DNA from: Polynucleobacter sp. JS-JIR-II-50
Lineage (GTDB): Bacteria; Pseudomonadota; Gammaproteobacteria; Burkholderiales; Burkholderiaceae
Assembly: GCF_018687895.1 (NCBI RefSeq)
Contig: NZ_CP061307.1
Location: 992,001-1,056,000 of the forward strand
DNA: 64,000 nt
Direction of reading: 5' to 3'
Under the pieces are notes generated by a model. It saw only the letters and a list, made by a program, of their open reading frames with translations. It searched no databases and was not told where the DNA came from. This document shows, piece after piece, positions 19,984-29,175 of the stretch (position 1 is the first letter of the stretch; every line of letters begins with the position of its first letter). The position numbers and the translations under genes were made by a program.

Positions 19984-20943
19984 CTAATTTTTCTTTGGAA
20001 TACTCACGCCGTATTTAACGGCAATCACTTCCGCCAGAATCGAAACTGCGATCTCTGGTGGGGTGAGAGCGCCAATATAAAGCCCAACAGGGCCATGTAA
20101 CTTTTCAACCTGCTCTTGGCTGACATCAAATTCGAGCAAGCGCTCTTTGCGTTTTTGAGTATTTTTTCTGCTACCTAACGCCCCCACATAAAAAGCGGGA
20201 GACTTCAGGGCCTCCATCAAGGCCATGTCATCTAATTTCGGATCATGAGTTAGCGCAACAACAGCGGTATGAGAGTCAACACCAATCTCCAGCAAGACAT
20301 CATCCGGCATACCCTTTACAAAGGCGATATCGGAGCGATTCAAGCCCTCGGCGTATTCTTCGCGGGGATCAATCACAATGACCTCGAAGTCGGAGGCCAG
20401 TGCGAAATCAGCCGTATACAAGGAAAGTTGGCCGGCACCAATAATTACCATGCGCCAACGAGGACCGTATGTGGTTTGCATTTCTTGTTCGGTACAAACA
20501 AATTCATCACTGCGCTTACCTAAGCTGAGGGTGGATTTGCCGGTAGCCAAATTGACGGAGCGGCGAGTAATTTGATGGGAGGAAATATTTGCAAGCAACT
20601 TTTCCAAAACAGCTAATTCTGGCCTAGGCTCTACCAATAAACGCAAGGTGCCACCACAAGGCAGACCAAAACGAGCAGCTTCTTGCTGGGTTACTCCGTA
20701 AACCACCATTTCTGGGGTATCGCGAGTGAGGATTTCAGTTTGAACGCGGCGGATCAGGTCATCCTCAACGCAGCCGCCCGAAACAGACCCGGCAACCTGC
20801 CCATCAGCTCGTATAGCAAGCCAGGAGCCTATTGGACGGGGTGCTGAGCCCCAAGTCTGAACCACGGTCGCAATTGCGACAGATTGACCCGCTTGGAGCC
20901 ATTCGACGGCAGATTCGAGTACGCTTAAATCGGTGCTGTTCAT
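19984..20943 (-). CDS. xdhC: XdhC/CoxI family molybdoenzyme maturation factor
   Basis: XdhC-type proteins bind molybdenum cofactor and insert it, after sulfuration, into xanthine dehydrogenase-like hydroxylases. The 319-residue protein has the CoxI-type N-terminal block GSAPRPIGSWLAI followed by GSVSGGCVEDDLI. Its C-terminal Rossmann domain contains IIGAGQLSLYTADFAL and ALTHDPKLDDMAL, ending with GLYIGALTPPEIAVSI. It is divergent from a MobA-like nucleotidyltransferase, and CoxD- and CoxE-like genes lie close by, which is consistent with a shared maturation role. No molybdenum hydroxylase structural subunit is in the window. Confidence 0.88.
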   Translation of the reverse strand: MNSTDLSVLESAVEWLQAGQSVAIATVVQTWGSAPRPIGSWLAIRADGQVAGSVSGGCVEDDLIRRVQTEILTRDTPEMVVYGVTQQEAARFGLPCGGTLRLLVEPRPELAVLEKLLANISSHQITRRSVNLATGKSTLSLGKRSDEFVCTEQEMQTTYGPRWRMVIIGAGQLSLYTADFALASDFEVIVIDPREEYAEGLNRSDIAFVKGMPDDVLLEIGVDSHTAVVALTHDPKLDDMALMEALKSPAFYVGALGSRKNTQKRKERLLEFDVSQEQVEKLHGPVGLYIGALTPPEIAVSILAEVIAVKYGVSIPKKN

Positions 20944-21006
20944 GCGTTTTCTTCTTTTTCGTTCTTTTGTGAAAGCTTTTATTAATAACTATTTATTATC
21001 ACTCTA

Positions 21007-21657
21007 ATGAGCATCTCCGGTGAATCCTCCAAAAGCCCTAATTTGCGTCTAGCCATCCTGATATTGGCAGCGGGTGAGGGAAGTCGTTTGGGTGGATATC
21101 CCAAAGCCTTATTAAAAAAAGGCGGAGAAAGTTTGTTAAAGCGCTTTATTCAATCTACCCAGAGTTTTGACCCCATTGAGACTTTGGTCGTTACAGGCTT
21201 TTACTCGGACCAAATCGAAGCAGAAATTAAATTAATCAAGCAGTTCGTAACAAACCCAATAACTTGGGTAAAAAATCTCCAGCTGGAGTTGGGTCAAGCC
21301 TCTTCAGTACGTCTTGGTCTTGAATCTCTAAGGGGTGACTACGATATTTTGATGATTGCTTTATGCGATCAACCCAGCATAGCGAGTGCTGAGATAGAGG
21401 CATTACTAGGTCAATTTAATCAAAGAGCCGCAAACCAGGAAATCATTTTGCCAATGGTGAATGGTCAGCGAGGTAACCCGGTATTGTTTTCAAGAAGGTT
21501 GATCGATCAAATCTTATCGATTCCCGGAATGGCCTGTAGGCCCTATATGGATGAGCGTCCAGAGTTGGTCAAATTATTTATTACCGATAATCAGGCATAT
21601 TTAATGGACGTCGACACGCAAGCCGACATCCAGAAACTAGGGCTTGATCCTATTTAA
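21007..21657 (+). CDS. MobA/MocA-like nucleotidyltransferase
   Basis: The 216-residue protein begins with the nucleotide-binding motif LAAGEGSRLGGYPKALLKKG typical of MobA-like NTP transferases. It also has ALCDQPSIASAEIEALL and NGQRGNPVLFSRRLI in the places expected for metal and substrate contacts. MocA-type members attach CMP to molybdopterin to make the cytosine dinucleotide cofactor used by xanthine dehydrogenase/CO dehydrogenase-family enzymes. Location beside xdhC favours MocA over MobA or a sugar nucleotidyltransferase. The 63-base gap to the divergent xdhC is AT-rich and contains TATTAT at 20994-20999, a possible -10. Confidence 0.8.
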   Translation: MSISGESSKSPNLRLAILILAAGEGSRLGGYPKALLKKGGESLLKRFIQSTQSFDPIETLVVTGFYSDQIEAEIKLIKQFVTNPITWVKNLQLELGQASSVRLGLESLRGDYDILMIALCDQPSIASAEIEALLGQFNQRAANQEIILPMVNGQRGNPVLFSRRLIDQILSIPGMACRPYMDERPELVKLFITDNQAYLMDVDTQADIQKLGLDPI

Positions 21658-21668
21658 TTAATGGCAAA

Positions 21669-22127
21669 TTAAATTTCAGCAATCAATTCAATTTCCACAC
21701 AAGCGCCAAGCGGGATTTGAGCGACACCAAAGGCGCTACGTGCATGTTTGCCAGCGTCGCCAAAGACTTCAAACAATAATTCAGAGCAGCCATTCACCAC
21801 TAAGTGTTGTTCTGTGTAGCCATCAGTGGAGTTCACTAAACCCATGACTTTAACAATGCGCTTGACTTTATCTAAAGAGCCCAAGTGGTTTTGTAAGGTA
21901 GCAATCAAATCGATCGCAATAGCGCGAGCAGCGGCTTTACCAGTTTCTGTATCCAAGTCTTTACCGAGTTTTCCAACCCAAGGCTTGCCATCGCGTTTCG
22001 CAATGTGACCAGATAGAAAAACTGTATTACCGGTAGTGGCGGCCATCACATACGCAGCAGCCGGGGGACCCGCTGGGGGCAAATCAATTCCGAGGGACTT
22101 AAGGCGTTCGCTAATCTTCGTGCTCAT
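21669..22127 (-). CDS. RidA family protein (Rid/YjgF/UK114)
   Basis: The 152-residue product has the RidA-like fold, with conserved blocks GNTVFLSGHIAKRDGKPW, DTETGKAAARAIAIDLIATL and a C-terminal QIPLGACVEIELIAEI. RidA enzymes hydrolyse reactive enamine/imine intermediates. Other Rid subfamilies lack the catalytic arginine and have unknown roles. At 152 residues, with the C-terminus lacking the usual short RidA end, it is more like a longer Rid subgroup. It follows the CoxD/CoxE pair on the same strand, 35 bases after the CoxE-like gene, and is probably in the same operon. Confidence 0.82.
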   Translation of the reverse strand: MSTKISERLKSLGIDLPPAGPPAAAYVMAATTGNTVFLSGHIAKRDGKPWVGKLGKDLDTETGKAAARAIAIDLIATLQNHLGSLDKVKRIVKVMGLVNSTDGYTEQHLVVNGCSELLFEVFGDAGKHARSAFGVAQIPLGACVEIELIAEI

Positions 22128-22161
22128 ATGAGGTTTCTATCATTAAATTAAACAAAGAATC

Positions 22162-23337
22162 TTACTTGGAAAGTTGGCGCATGGCGCTTTCAAGACCATT
22201 TAGAGTGACTGGGTACATACGATCTTTCATGAGGTTTTGCATGATGTCGATCGATTGACGGTATTGCCAGATGGATTCGGGCTCAGGATTAAGCCACGCA
22301 AAATGCGGGAAGTGGTCAATGAGCCGATTAATCCAAACAGCGCCCGCTTCTTTATTGTTGTATTCAACAGAGCCATTGGGGCTCAATATTTCATAAGGAG
22401 ACATCGTCGCATCTCCAACAAAGATGAGTTTGTAGTCAGGCCCATATTTATTGATGATGTCTTGCGTTGCAGTCACTTGATCACGCCTACGGCGATTGCT
22501 TTGCCATAAGTTTTCGTAAACGCAGTTATGGAAATAGTAATGTTCTAAGTGCTTAAATTCAGCTTTTGCAGCAGAAAATAACTCAGCAATGCGTTGGATG
22601 TGATCATCCATCGAACCGCCGACATCCATGAGTAGCAAAACCTTGACCTGGTTATGTCGCTCGGGTCGCATTTGAATATCGAGCATGCCGGCATTGGCAG
22701 CTGTTGAATGAATGGTTTTATCTAAATCGAGCTCTAGAGTAGATCCTTCTCGGGCAAAGCGACGCAAGCGCCGTAAAGCGACTTTTATATTGCGTGTACC
22801 TAATGCTAGATCGCTGTCGTAATCCTTAAATTCTCGCGCTTCCCAGACTTTGATGGCCGTTCTGTTGCCAGCACTCTCGCCACCAATACGGATGCCTTCG
22901 GGGTGATAGCCGCTGTGACCAAAGGGTGAAGAACCGCCTGCGCCAATCCATTTATTTCCACCGCCATGCCATTCTTTTTGCTCTTTTAAAAGCTCCTCAA
23001 GACGCTTCTTTAAGGCATCCGGACCGCCTAATTTCTGCAGCGCCGCTTTTTCTTCATCCGTTAGTACACGTTGAAGTTTTTTCTCTAACCATTCCAGTGG
23101 AATATCTGGCGATAGCGCAATAATTTGTTCAATCCCGTTGAAGTAGCTACCAAACACTTGATCAAAGCGATCAAAGTGTTGTTCATCCTTAACTAAGGTC
23201 AAGCGCGAGAACTGATAAAACTCATCAATGGAAGGGTTAATAACACCCGATTTCAATCCCTCCAAAAGAGTTAAAAACTCTCGCACTGAAACAGGCACCT
23301 TGGCCTCTTTCAGATTTAGGAAGAATTGAATCAACAT
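22162..23337 (-). CDS. VWA-domain CoxE-like protein
   Basis: The 391-residue protein begins with the CoxE-type helical region (FFLNLKEAKVPVSVREFLTL). It has a von Willebrand A domain with a MIDAS-like motif LLMDVGGSMDDH around residue 240, plus IFVGDATMSP later. CoxE partners with a MoxR-type ATPase to remodel or load metal clusters in molybdenum hydroxylases such as CO dehydrogenase. The MoxR-type gene precedes it by 24 bases on the same strand. A glycine-rich insert (HGGGNKWIGAGGSSPFGHSG) lies near residues 125-145. The client enzyme is not in this window. Confidence 0.88.
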   Translation of the reverse strand: MLIQFFLNLKEAKVPVSVREFLTLLEGLKSGVINPSIDEFYQFSRLTLVKDEQHFDRFDQVFGSYFNGIEQIIALSPDIPLEWLEKKLQRVLTDEEKAALQKLGGPDALKKRLEELLKEQKEWHGGGNKWIGAGGSSPFGHSGYHPEGIRIGGESAGNRTAIKVWEAREFKDYDSDLALGTRNIKVALRRLRRFAREGSTLELDLDKTIHSTAANAGMLDIQMRPERHNQVKVLLLMDVGGSMDDHIQRIAELFSAAKAEFKHLEHYYFHNCVYENLWQSNRRRRDQVTATQDIINKYGPDYKLIFVGDATMSPYEILSPNGSVEYNNKEAGAVWINRLIDHFPHFAWLNPEPESIWQYRQSIDIMQNLMKDRMYPVTLNGLESAMRQLSK

Positions 23338-23361
23338 TGAAGAAGTCTTCTGGCTAACAAG

Positions 23362-24237
23362 TTAGCGATGATTGCGATTCATCATGACCAAGCGTTCAAA
23401 TAGATGAATATCTTGTTCATTCTTAAGTAAAGCCCCATGCAAAGGCGGTACGACAATCTTCTCATCGCTGCTATGCAGTGCTTCAGGTGGGATATCTTCC
23501 GCCAATAAGAGCTTGAGCCAGTCTATTAACTCAGATGTAGAAGGCTTCTTTTTTAAGCCCGGCAACGACCGTATCTGGTAGAAGGCCTTCAGAGCAGCAT
23601 CCAAAAGATCCTGTTTGATATTGGGGTGGTGCACATCCACGATGCTTTGCATCGTATTGGCGTCTGGGAAGGTGATGTAATGAAAGAAGCAGCGACGCAA
23701 GAAGGCATCAGGCAATTCTTTTTCATTATTTGACGTAATGATGACGAGTGGGCGATGTTTTGCTTTAATTAATTCACGGGTTTCATAGACATAAAACTCC
23801 ATGCGATCAATTTCACGTAATAAATCATTCGGAAACTCAATATCTGCTTTATCGATTTCATCAATGAGCAATACTGTTGGCTCATCTGCTTCAAAAGCTT
23901 GCCAAAGAACGCCTTTGATAATGTAGTTCCGAATATCATTTACTTTTTCATCGCCCAATTGGGAGTCGCGTAAACGACTTACAGCATCGTATTCATAAAG
24001 ACCTTGCTGAGCCTTTGTGGTTGATTTGATATGCCATTGCAACAGTGGCATGTTGAGGGCGGCAGCCACTTCCTCGGCGAGCATGGTTTTCCCAGTGCCA
24101 GGCTCGCCTTTAATGAGAAGAGGGCGCTGCAGCGCAATGGCCGCATTTACAGCCAATTTCAGATCATCAGTGGCGACATAACTTTGGCTACCTGCAAAGC
24201 GATTTGGGGAGGGCAAGGGGGATTTGCTCATGGACAT
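23362..24237 (-). CDS. MoxR-family AAA+ ATPase (CoxD-like)
   Basis: The 291-residue ATPase has Walker A GEPGTGKTMLAEE, Walker B VLLIDEIDKAD and sensor segment LVIITSNNEKELPDAFLRRC, which defines the MoxR/CoxD group. Such ATPases act as chaperones with a VWA partner. CoxD-type proteins assemble the copper-molybdenum site in CO dehydrogenase. The start at 24237 has little Shine-Dalgarno upstream. The operon reads MoxR ATPase, CoxE-like VWA protein, RidA-family protein. A divergent pair of cytochrome c genes begins 157 bases away. Confidence 0.9.
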   Translation of the reverse strand: MSMSKSPLPSPNRFAGSQSYVATDDLKLAVNAAIALQRPLLIKGEPGTGKTMLAEEVAAALNMPLLQWHIKSTTKAQQGLYEYDAVSRLRDSQLGDEKVNDIRNYIIKGVLWQAFEADEPTVLLIDEIDKADIEFPNDLLREIDRMEFYVYETRELIKAKHRPLVIITSNNEKELPDAFLRRCFFHYITFPDANTMQSIVDVHHPNIKQDLLDAALKAFYQIRSLPGLKKKPSTSELIDWLKLLLAEDIPPEALHSSDEKIVVPPLHGALLKNEQDIHLFERLVMMNRNHR

Positions 24238-24360
24238 ACCTAAATAAGGACTGGATTAAGCTTTCAAGTATAGGTAAATGAGTGGAATTTTTCAGTGTTT
24301 CTACTGATTTTGGCCTCTGAAATGGCGAGAAGGGCATCTGTCCGCTATACTCTTCCCAAA

Positions 24361-24374
24361 TTGATCTAAATCAA
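24361..24374. promoter_or_regulatory. Perfect FNR/ANR-type box
   Basis: TTGATCTAAATCAA matches the FNR consensus TTGAT-N4-ATCAA exactly and is a 10-of-10 palindrome in its arms. It lies 20 bases before the start of the first cytochrome c gene. A TATACT hexamer at 24346-24351 just upstream would put the transcription start inside or next to the box, which is a repressing rather than activating geometry. Activation with the usual -41.5 spacing would need a start inside the gene. Confidence 0.55.
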
Positions 24375-24394
24375 ACTCATTAATACTGATTTCT

Positions 24395-24760
24395 ATGAAA
24401 AAACTCTCATTTCTTCCTCATTTGGCTGTTGCTGCAACTTTAGCTTTTGCAGGTTCTGTTGCTCAGGCTGATGAAGTTAAAGGTAATGCCGCTGCTGGTA
24501 ACGCTAAAGTTTGGCTTTGTGTTGGTTGCCACTCTATCCCCGATTACCGCGCTGATTACCCATTGGTATACAAAGTGCCTATGTTGGGCGGTCAAAATGG
24601 TGCCTACATTGCTACCGCTTTGTCAGAGTACAAAAAGGGTGAACGTAAGCATCCAACGATGCGCGCCATTGCTGCTAGCTTGTCAGACCAAGATATGGCT
24701 GATATTGGCGAATACTATGCTGCGCAAACTGCCAGCACACCGAACAACCCATTGAAGTGA
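24395..24760 (+). CDS. Periplasmic class I cytochrome c (monoheme)
   Basis: The 121-residue precursor has a signal peptide (MKKLSFLPHLAVAATLAFAG, cut near VAQA-DEV) and one haem-binding motif CVGCH at residues 42-46. A candidate axial methionine lies in the region MLGGQNGAYIATALSEYKKG or later at HPTMRAIAASLSDQDM. Its fold matches the cytochrome c4/c5-like small domains used as electron shuttles. A second cytochrome gene follows 31 bases later, so the two may work as a pair. The donor and acceptor are not identified. The FNR-type box upstream suggests oxygen-linked regulation. Confidence 0.88.
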   Translation: MKKLSFLPHLAVAATLAFAGSVAQADEVKGNAAAGNAKVWLCVGCHSIPDYRADYPLVYKVPMLGGQNGAYIATALSEYKKGERKHPTMRAIAASLSDQDMADIGEYYAAQTASTPNNPLK

Positions 24761-24791
24761 TTCATTGATAAAGATACATAGAGATACTTTT

Positions 24792-25145
24792 ATGAAATTT
24801 GCACTAATTACAGCAGTTTTGCTCTCAAGCATTGGTTTGGTAAACGTAGCAAATGCTGCTAACGTTGATAAAGGTCAGGCATTGGTGGAGAAGGCTAATT
24901 GCGCTTCTTGCCATGGTGCAGGACTAAATGCTCCAATCTTGCCTGCCTATCCAAAGTTAGCCGGCCAGTATTCTGATTACTTGTATTACGCTTTGAAAGC
25001 ATACAAAGTAGGCAACGGTAATCCTCAGTATGGACGTAACAACGCCATTATGGGCTCACAAGTTCAGGCCTTTAGCGATGCGGATATGCAAGATATCGCC
25101 GCTTATGTTTCCAGCTTGCCGGGAAATTTTGTTATTAAAAAGTAA
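24792..25145 (+). CDS. Periplasmic class I cytochrome c (monoheme), second of pair
   Basis: The open frame begins at 24765, but the signal peptide MKFALITAVLLSSIGLVNVA starts at the ATG at 24792, so I choose that start (117 residues). Cleavage is likely after ANA. One CASCH haem motif is at residues 37-41, with LPAYPKLAGQYSDYLYYALK and MGSQVQAFSDADMQDIAAYV typical of c4-like domains. It is probably co-transcribed with the preceding cytochrome and ends at a strong terminator. Together the pair resembles a split diheme cytochrome c4. Confidence 0.88.
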   Translation: MKFALITAVLLSSIGLVNVANAANVDKGQALVEKANCASCHGAGLNAPILPAYPKLAGQYSDYLYYALKAYKVGNGNPQYGRNNAIMGSQVQAFSDADMQDIAAYVSSLPGNFVIKK

Positions 25146-25172
25146 GCCCCGCTAGCTCAGGCTACTTACATA

Positions 25173-25210
25173 AAAGGCTTAGAATATCTTTCTAAGCCTT
25201 TATTTTTTAT
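25173..25210 (+). terminator. Rho-independent terminator of cytochrome c operon
   Basis: An 11-bp stem (AAAGGCTTAGA with TCTAAGCCTTT) closes a 7-base loop and is followed by ATTTTTTAT on the plus strand. It lies 28 bases after the second cytochrome gene and just before the end of the convergent GntR-family regulator, which it may also terminate. Confidence 0.85.
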
Positions 25211-25215
25211 AGGTT

Positions 25216-25854
25216 TTATCTTAACGCTTCCAGCCCATGGGCAAGGTGTTTTCGCATCACCGCTTCAGCAACTTGCTCATCTCGCTTGAGAAGTGCCCGA
25301 AGGATTTCTCGGTGCTCAACTAAAGAGTTTTGCAGTCTACCGGTACCGGTTAATGAGTCTCTACGATGTAATTTGAGTACTTTACGAAGATCGGCAATGA
25401 CACCATTCATCCATTTATTACCTGCAATTTCTTGAATTAGCTCATGAAATTTGCCATTTATCTCAAAAAACTGCTCAATATCACGGTCAGCGGCAGCTTT
25501 CTCTAAGCGGTGATGCAAGTGGTCCAGCATGTTGAGTTCTGCTTCGGTAGCTTTGGTTGCGGTTTCCTTGGCCGCCTGACCCTCTAAAAGGGAGAGGATG
25601 GTAAAGATTTGCTCCAAATCCTTTCTAGCTACCTCAGTCACATAAGCGCCTCGACGCATCTTGATGGTCACAAGGCCTTCAGAGGCTAAAACCTTAATTG
25701 CCTCACGCATTGGTGTGCGGCTTATGCCGAATTGGTCAGCAAGCGATTGTTCATCTAACCAGCTTCCAGATGCCAATTGTTTGCTAAATATCTGCTCCCG
25801 CAGGCGGTCAGCAACGTCTTCATACAAGGGCCTGTTATTCAGTTTTGTATTCAT
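25216..25854 (-). CDS. GntR-family transcriptional regulator, FCD subfamily
   Basis: The winged-helix motif SLADQFGISRTPMREAIKVL lies in the N-terminal 70 residues, followed by a helical FCD ligand-binding domain with HELIQEIAGNKWMNGVIADL. The ATG at 25854, in MNTKLNNRPLYEDVADRLRE, gives the normal GntR beginning. The longer frame, up to 25923, adds a hydrophobic leader without a ribosome site. The gene is divergent from the methylmalonyl-CoA mutase operon, and a perfect palindrome covers its start. It probably represses itself and controls the adjacent propionate pathway. The ligand may be propionyl-CoA, methylmalonate or an organic acid; this is inference. Confidence 0.9.
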   Translation of the reverse strand: MNTKLNNRPLYEDVADRLREQIFSKQLASGSWLDEQSLADQFGISRTPMREAIKVLASEGLVTIKMRRGAYVTEVARKDLEQIFTILSLLEGQAAKETATKATEAELNMLDHLHHRLEKAAADRDIEQFFEINGKFHELIQEIAGNKWMNGVIADLRKVLKLHRRDSLTGTGRLQNSLVEHREILRALLKRDEQVAEAVMRKHLAHGLEALR

Positions 25855-25866
25855 AATTATGAATAC
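25847..25866. promoter_or_regulatory. Perfect 20-bp palindrome, candidate GntR operator
   Basis: The sequence gtattcataattatgaatac is its own reverse complement over all 20 bases. It includes the start codon of the GntR-family gene (ATG at 25854) and lies 85 bases before the GTG start of the divergent mutase gene. Its ATAATTAT core with symmetric arms fits a dimeric winged-helix regulator. I infer autoregulation and possible control of the divergent operon. Confidence 0.55.
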
Positions 25867-25950
25867 ATGATAACTAGACAAATGAGAAATAGTCAAGCAG
25901 AATGTAAGGATATTTCGATGCAATGCAGCAAAAATTAACCGGGAGTTTTT

Positions 25951-28125
25951 GTGAGTTCTAAAGAAAACAATTCATGGCCATCATTTCCAGACGCCAATCT
26001 AGAGGCCTGGAAAAAGTCAGCGCAAAAATCTGCACCTAATGGTGACGTTGATTCCTTGGGTTGGAAAACCCCGGATGGAATTCATTTAAAAGCTTTGTAC
26101 ACATCATCAGATGTTGAGGGTCTCAATTACACCGATACATTGCCTGGATTTGAACCATTTGTACGTGGTCCTCAAGCGACGATGTACTCAGTTCGTCCCT
26201 GGACCATTCGTCAGTACGCTGGTTTCTCAACTGCAGAAGAATCCAATGCTTTTTATCGCAAGGCACTTGATGCGGGTGGTCAAGGCGTATCCGTTGCTTT
26301 TGACTTAGCCACTCATCGCGGTTACGACTCTGATCATCCACGTGTTACCGGTGACGTTGGTAAGGCCGGTGTTGCTATTGATTCTGTAGAAGATATGAAA
26401 ATCTTGTTCGATGGCATTCCATTGGACAAGGTATCTGTTTCGATGACGATGAACGGGGCTGTATTGCCAGTACTGGCCGGTTACATTGTGGCTGGTGAAG
26501 AGCAAGGCGTAAAACAAGAGCAGCTATCCGGAACCATTCAGAATGACATTCTGAAAGAGTTCATGGTGCGCAATACCTACATCTATCCACCGGAGCCTTC
26601 GATTCGTATTATTGGCGACATTATTGAGTACACCGCTAAGCATATGCCGAAGTTCAACTCGATTTCTATTTCGGGTTATCACATGCAAGAGGCTGGAGCC
26701 AATCAAGTGTTGGAATTGGCATTCACCTTGGCTGATGGCAAAGAATATGTAAAAACAGCGCTCGCTAAAGATTTGGATGTTGATGGCTTCGCAGGTCGCC
26801 TCTCTTTCTTCTTTGCTATTGGCATGAACTTCTACCTTGAAGTTGCCAAATTACGCGCTGCTCGTTTGTTGTGGTGGCGCATTATGAAGTCCTTCGAGCC
26901 AAAGAATCCAAAGTCCTTAATGTTGCGTACGCACTGCCAAACATCGGGCTGGTCCTTAACCGAGCAAGATCCTTACAACAACGTAGTAAGAACTACGGTA
27001 GAGGCGATGGCTGCAGTATTTGGTGGCACACAGTCATTGCATACCAACTCTTTGGATGAGGCGATTGCCTTGCCTTCCGAGTTCTCCAGCCGTATTGCCC
27101 GTAATACTCAGTTAATCCTTCAAGAAGAAACGCATATTCCTAGCGTGATCGATCCATGGGCGGGCTCCTACATGATGGAAAACCTCACTCAAGAGATGGC
27201 TGACAAAGCCTGGGAAATTATTCAAGAAGTAGAAGCCATGGGCGGTATGACCAAGGCGGTTGAAAGTGGTTGGGTCAAGCTCAAAATTGAAGCTGCTGCT
27301 GCTGAAAAACAGGCCAAGATAGATTCAGGCTCCGACGTCATTGTTGGCGTTAACAAATACAAGCTTGGTAAAGAAGATCTGGTTGATGTATTAATGATCG
27401 ATAACGATAAAGTTCGTGAAGGTCAGGTTGCTCGCCTCAAGGAAATTAAGGCTAAGCGTGACTCCAAAAAAGTAGAAGCTGCGCTAGAAGCGTTGACTAA
27501 GGCTGCTGAGGATAACTCTGGAAACTTGTTGGAGTTATCTGTCAATGCAATTCGTTTACGAGCAACCGTTGGTGAAGTATCTGATGCATTAGAAAAAGTT
27601 TACGGGCGCCATCGCGCCGATACTCAAAAGGTGACTGGTGTGTATGCAGCTGCTTATGACTCAGCCGAAGGCTGGGCAAAACTCCAAACTGAAATTGCCG
27701 ACTTTGCAAAAGACTTTGGTCGTCGTCCGCGTGTGATGATTGCTAAGTTGGGGCAAGATGGTCATGACCGTGGCGCTAAGGTAGTTGCTACAGCCTATGC
27801 TGATTTGGGTTTTGACGTGGATATCGGCCCCCTATTTCAAACTCCAGAAGAGTGTGCGCGCCAAGCGATTGAGAATGACGTACATGCCTTGGGAGTTTCT
27901 ACATTGGCTGCTGGCCATAAAACATTAGTGCCGGCCATCATTGCTGAATTAAAAAGACAGGGTTCAGACGACATCATCGTATTCGTTGGTGGTGTGATTC
28001 CAAGGCAGGATTACGAGTTCCTCTATGAGGCGGGTGTCAAAGGCATTTATGGTCCAGGCACTCCAATTCCGGCTTCGGCTAAGGATGTGCTAGAGCAAAT
28101 CCGCAAGTCTGTTAAACCAGCTTAG
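25951..28125 (+). CDS. scpA: Methylmalonyl-CoA mutase
   Basis: This B12-dependent mutase interconverts methylmalonyl-CoA and succinyl-CoA. The 724-residue protein has the substrate-binding TIM barrel with [15 protein letters not shown] and [14 protein letters not shown]. Its C-terminal cobalamin domain contains GQDGHDRG, with His605 as the lower cobalt ligand, and [11 protein letters not shown]. The start is GTG at 25951 after GGGAG. It is a fused single-chain form, covering both catalytic and B12 domains. It leads an operon with its chaperone MeaB and both propionyl-CoA carboxylase subunits, giving the complete route from propionyl-CoA into the TCA cycle. Confidence 0.96.
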   Translation: MSSKENNSWPSFPDANLEAWKKSAQKSAPNGDVDSLGWKTPDGIHLKALYTSSDVEGLNYTDTLPGFEPFVRGPQATMYSVRPWTIRQYAGFSTAEESNAFYRKALDAGGQGVSVAFDLATHRGYDSDHPRVTGDVGKAGVAIDSVEDMKILFDGIPLDKVSVSMTMNGAVLPVLAGYIVAGEEQGVKQEQLSGTIQNDILKEFMVRNTYIYPPEPSIRIIGDIIEYTAKHMPKFNSISISGYHMQEAGANQVLELAFTLADGKEYVKTALAKDLDVDGFAGRLSFFFAIGMNFYLEVAKLRAARLLWWRIMKSFEPKNPKSLMLRTHCQTSGWSLTEQDPYNNVVRTTVEAMAAVFGGTQSLHTNSLDEAIALPSEFSSRIARNTQLILQEETHIPSVIDPWAGSYMMENLTQEMADKAWEIIQEVEAMGGMTKAVESGWVKLKIEAAAAEKQAKIDSGSDVIVGVNKYKLGKEDLVDVLMIDNDKVREGQVARLKEIKAKRDSKKVEAALEALTKAAEDNSGNLLELSVNAIRLRATVGEVSDALEKVYGRHRADTQKVTGVYAAAYDSAEGWAKLQTEIADFAKDFGRRPRVMIAKLGQDGHDRGAKVVATAYADLGFDVDIGPLFQTPEECARQAIENDVHALGVSTLAAGHKTLVPAIIAELKRQGSDDIIVFVGGVIPRQDYEFLYEAGVKGIYGPGTPIPASAKDVLEQIRKSVKPA

Positions 28126-28139
28126 TACGGCCCATAGGC

Positions 28140-29165
28140 ATGCTCGAAGCCGCTGATCAAGCTCTAGTGAATGATCTCACTGGTGCGCCATCGCTTAAAC
28201 AGCGACGTGCATTAGCGAAGATCATTACGCTGCTTGAATCAACTCGTCTAGATCACCGTCATCGCGCTGATGAGGTGTTGAATTCTTTATTGCCAAAAAC
28301 AGGTAAATCATTTCGTCTGGGAATTTCAGGCGTTCCAGGAGTTGGCAAGTCGACCTTGATTGAGACTTTAGGTCTTTACCTCATTGATAAAGGTCATCGA
28401 GTCGCCGTATTGGCGATCGATCCTTCATCCAGTATCTCTGGCGGTTCTATTTTGGGTGATAAGACCCGTATGGAGCGTCTATCCGTTCTGGAGCACGCCT
28501 TTATTCGCCCAAGTCCATCGTCTTGTACGCTGGGTGGTGTTGCAGAGAAGACGCGTGAAGCCATGTTGGTTGCTGAAGCCGCAGGTTTTGACGTGATTAT
28601 TGTTGAAACCGTTGGCGTAGGGCAAAGTGAGATTGCAGTTGCGGGTATGACAGACATGTTCCTACTAATGCAACTCCCCAATGCCGGCGATGATCTACAA
28701 GCGATTAAAAAGGGTGTGATGGAAATCGCAGATCTGATCGTCATTAACAAAGTAGACATTGATCCTGATGCTGCAATGCGCGCGCAGTTATTTATTACAA
28801 GCTCATTGCGACTGCTAGGCTTTCAAGGCAATCCAGATCACGCATCCCATAACAAAGAATTTTGGCACCCACAAGTCATGACCTTAAGTGCCTTAGAAGG
28901 TAACGGCGTTCCGGAGTTATGGGAAAAGGTCTCTCATTTTGAATCTCTCCAAAAAGCCAATGGGAAATTTGATTCTCGGCGCAAAGAACAATCAGGTGCT
29001 TGGATGTGGGATCGCATCGATGCAGGATTAAAAAATGCATTTCGTAGTAATGAAGCCGTTCAAGCGCTTCTACCAAGCTTGGCAGCGCAGGTAAACCAAG
29101 GAACTATGGCAGCTTCAGTAGCGGCAAGACGACTACTGGAAGCCATGGGGCATGAATTTTTCTAA
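28140..29165 (+). CDS. meaB: MeaB/ArgK GTPase, methylmalonyl-CoA mutase chaperone
   Basis: MeaB protects and reloads methylmalonyl-CoA mutase with adenosylcobalamin. The 341-residue protein carries the P-loop [10 protein letters not shown], the segments [20 protein letters not shown] and [15 protein letters not shown], and VINKVD for guanine recognition. It begins 14 bases after the mutase stop. The older name ArgK (arginine/ornithine transport kinase) is usually regarded as a misassignment for such genes. Context leaves little doubt. Its end overlaps the long version of the next frame, but the carboxylase start at 29176 lies just after its stop. Confidence 0.95.
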   Translation: MLEAADQALVNDLTGAPSLKQRRALAKIITLLESTRLDHRHRADEVLNSLLPKTGKSFRLGISGVPGVGKSTLIETLGLYLIDKGHRVAVLAIDPSSSISGGSILGDKTRMERLSVLEHAFIRPSPSSCTLGGVAEKTREAMLVAEAAGFDVIIVETVGVGQSEIAVAGMTDMFLLMQLPNAGDDLQAIKKGVMEIADLIVINKVDIDPDAAMRAQLFITSSLRLLGFQGNPDHASHNKEFWHPQVMTLSALEGNGVPELWEKVSHFESLQKANGKFDSRRKEQSGAWMWDRIDAGLKNAFRSNEAVQALLPSLAAQVNQGTMAASVAARRLLEAMGHEFF

Positions 29166-29175
29166 GGAGCAGGAA

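Noticed and set aside
25855..25923. A longer N-terminus for the GntR-family regulator
   Set aside because: The added residues are hydrophobic, no ribosome site is present, and the family normally begins close to the ATG at 25854.
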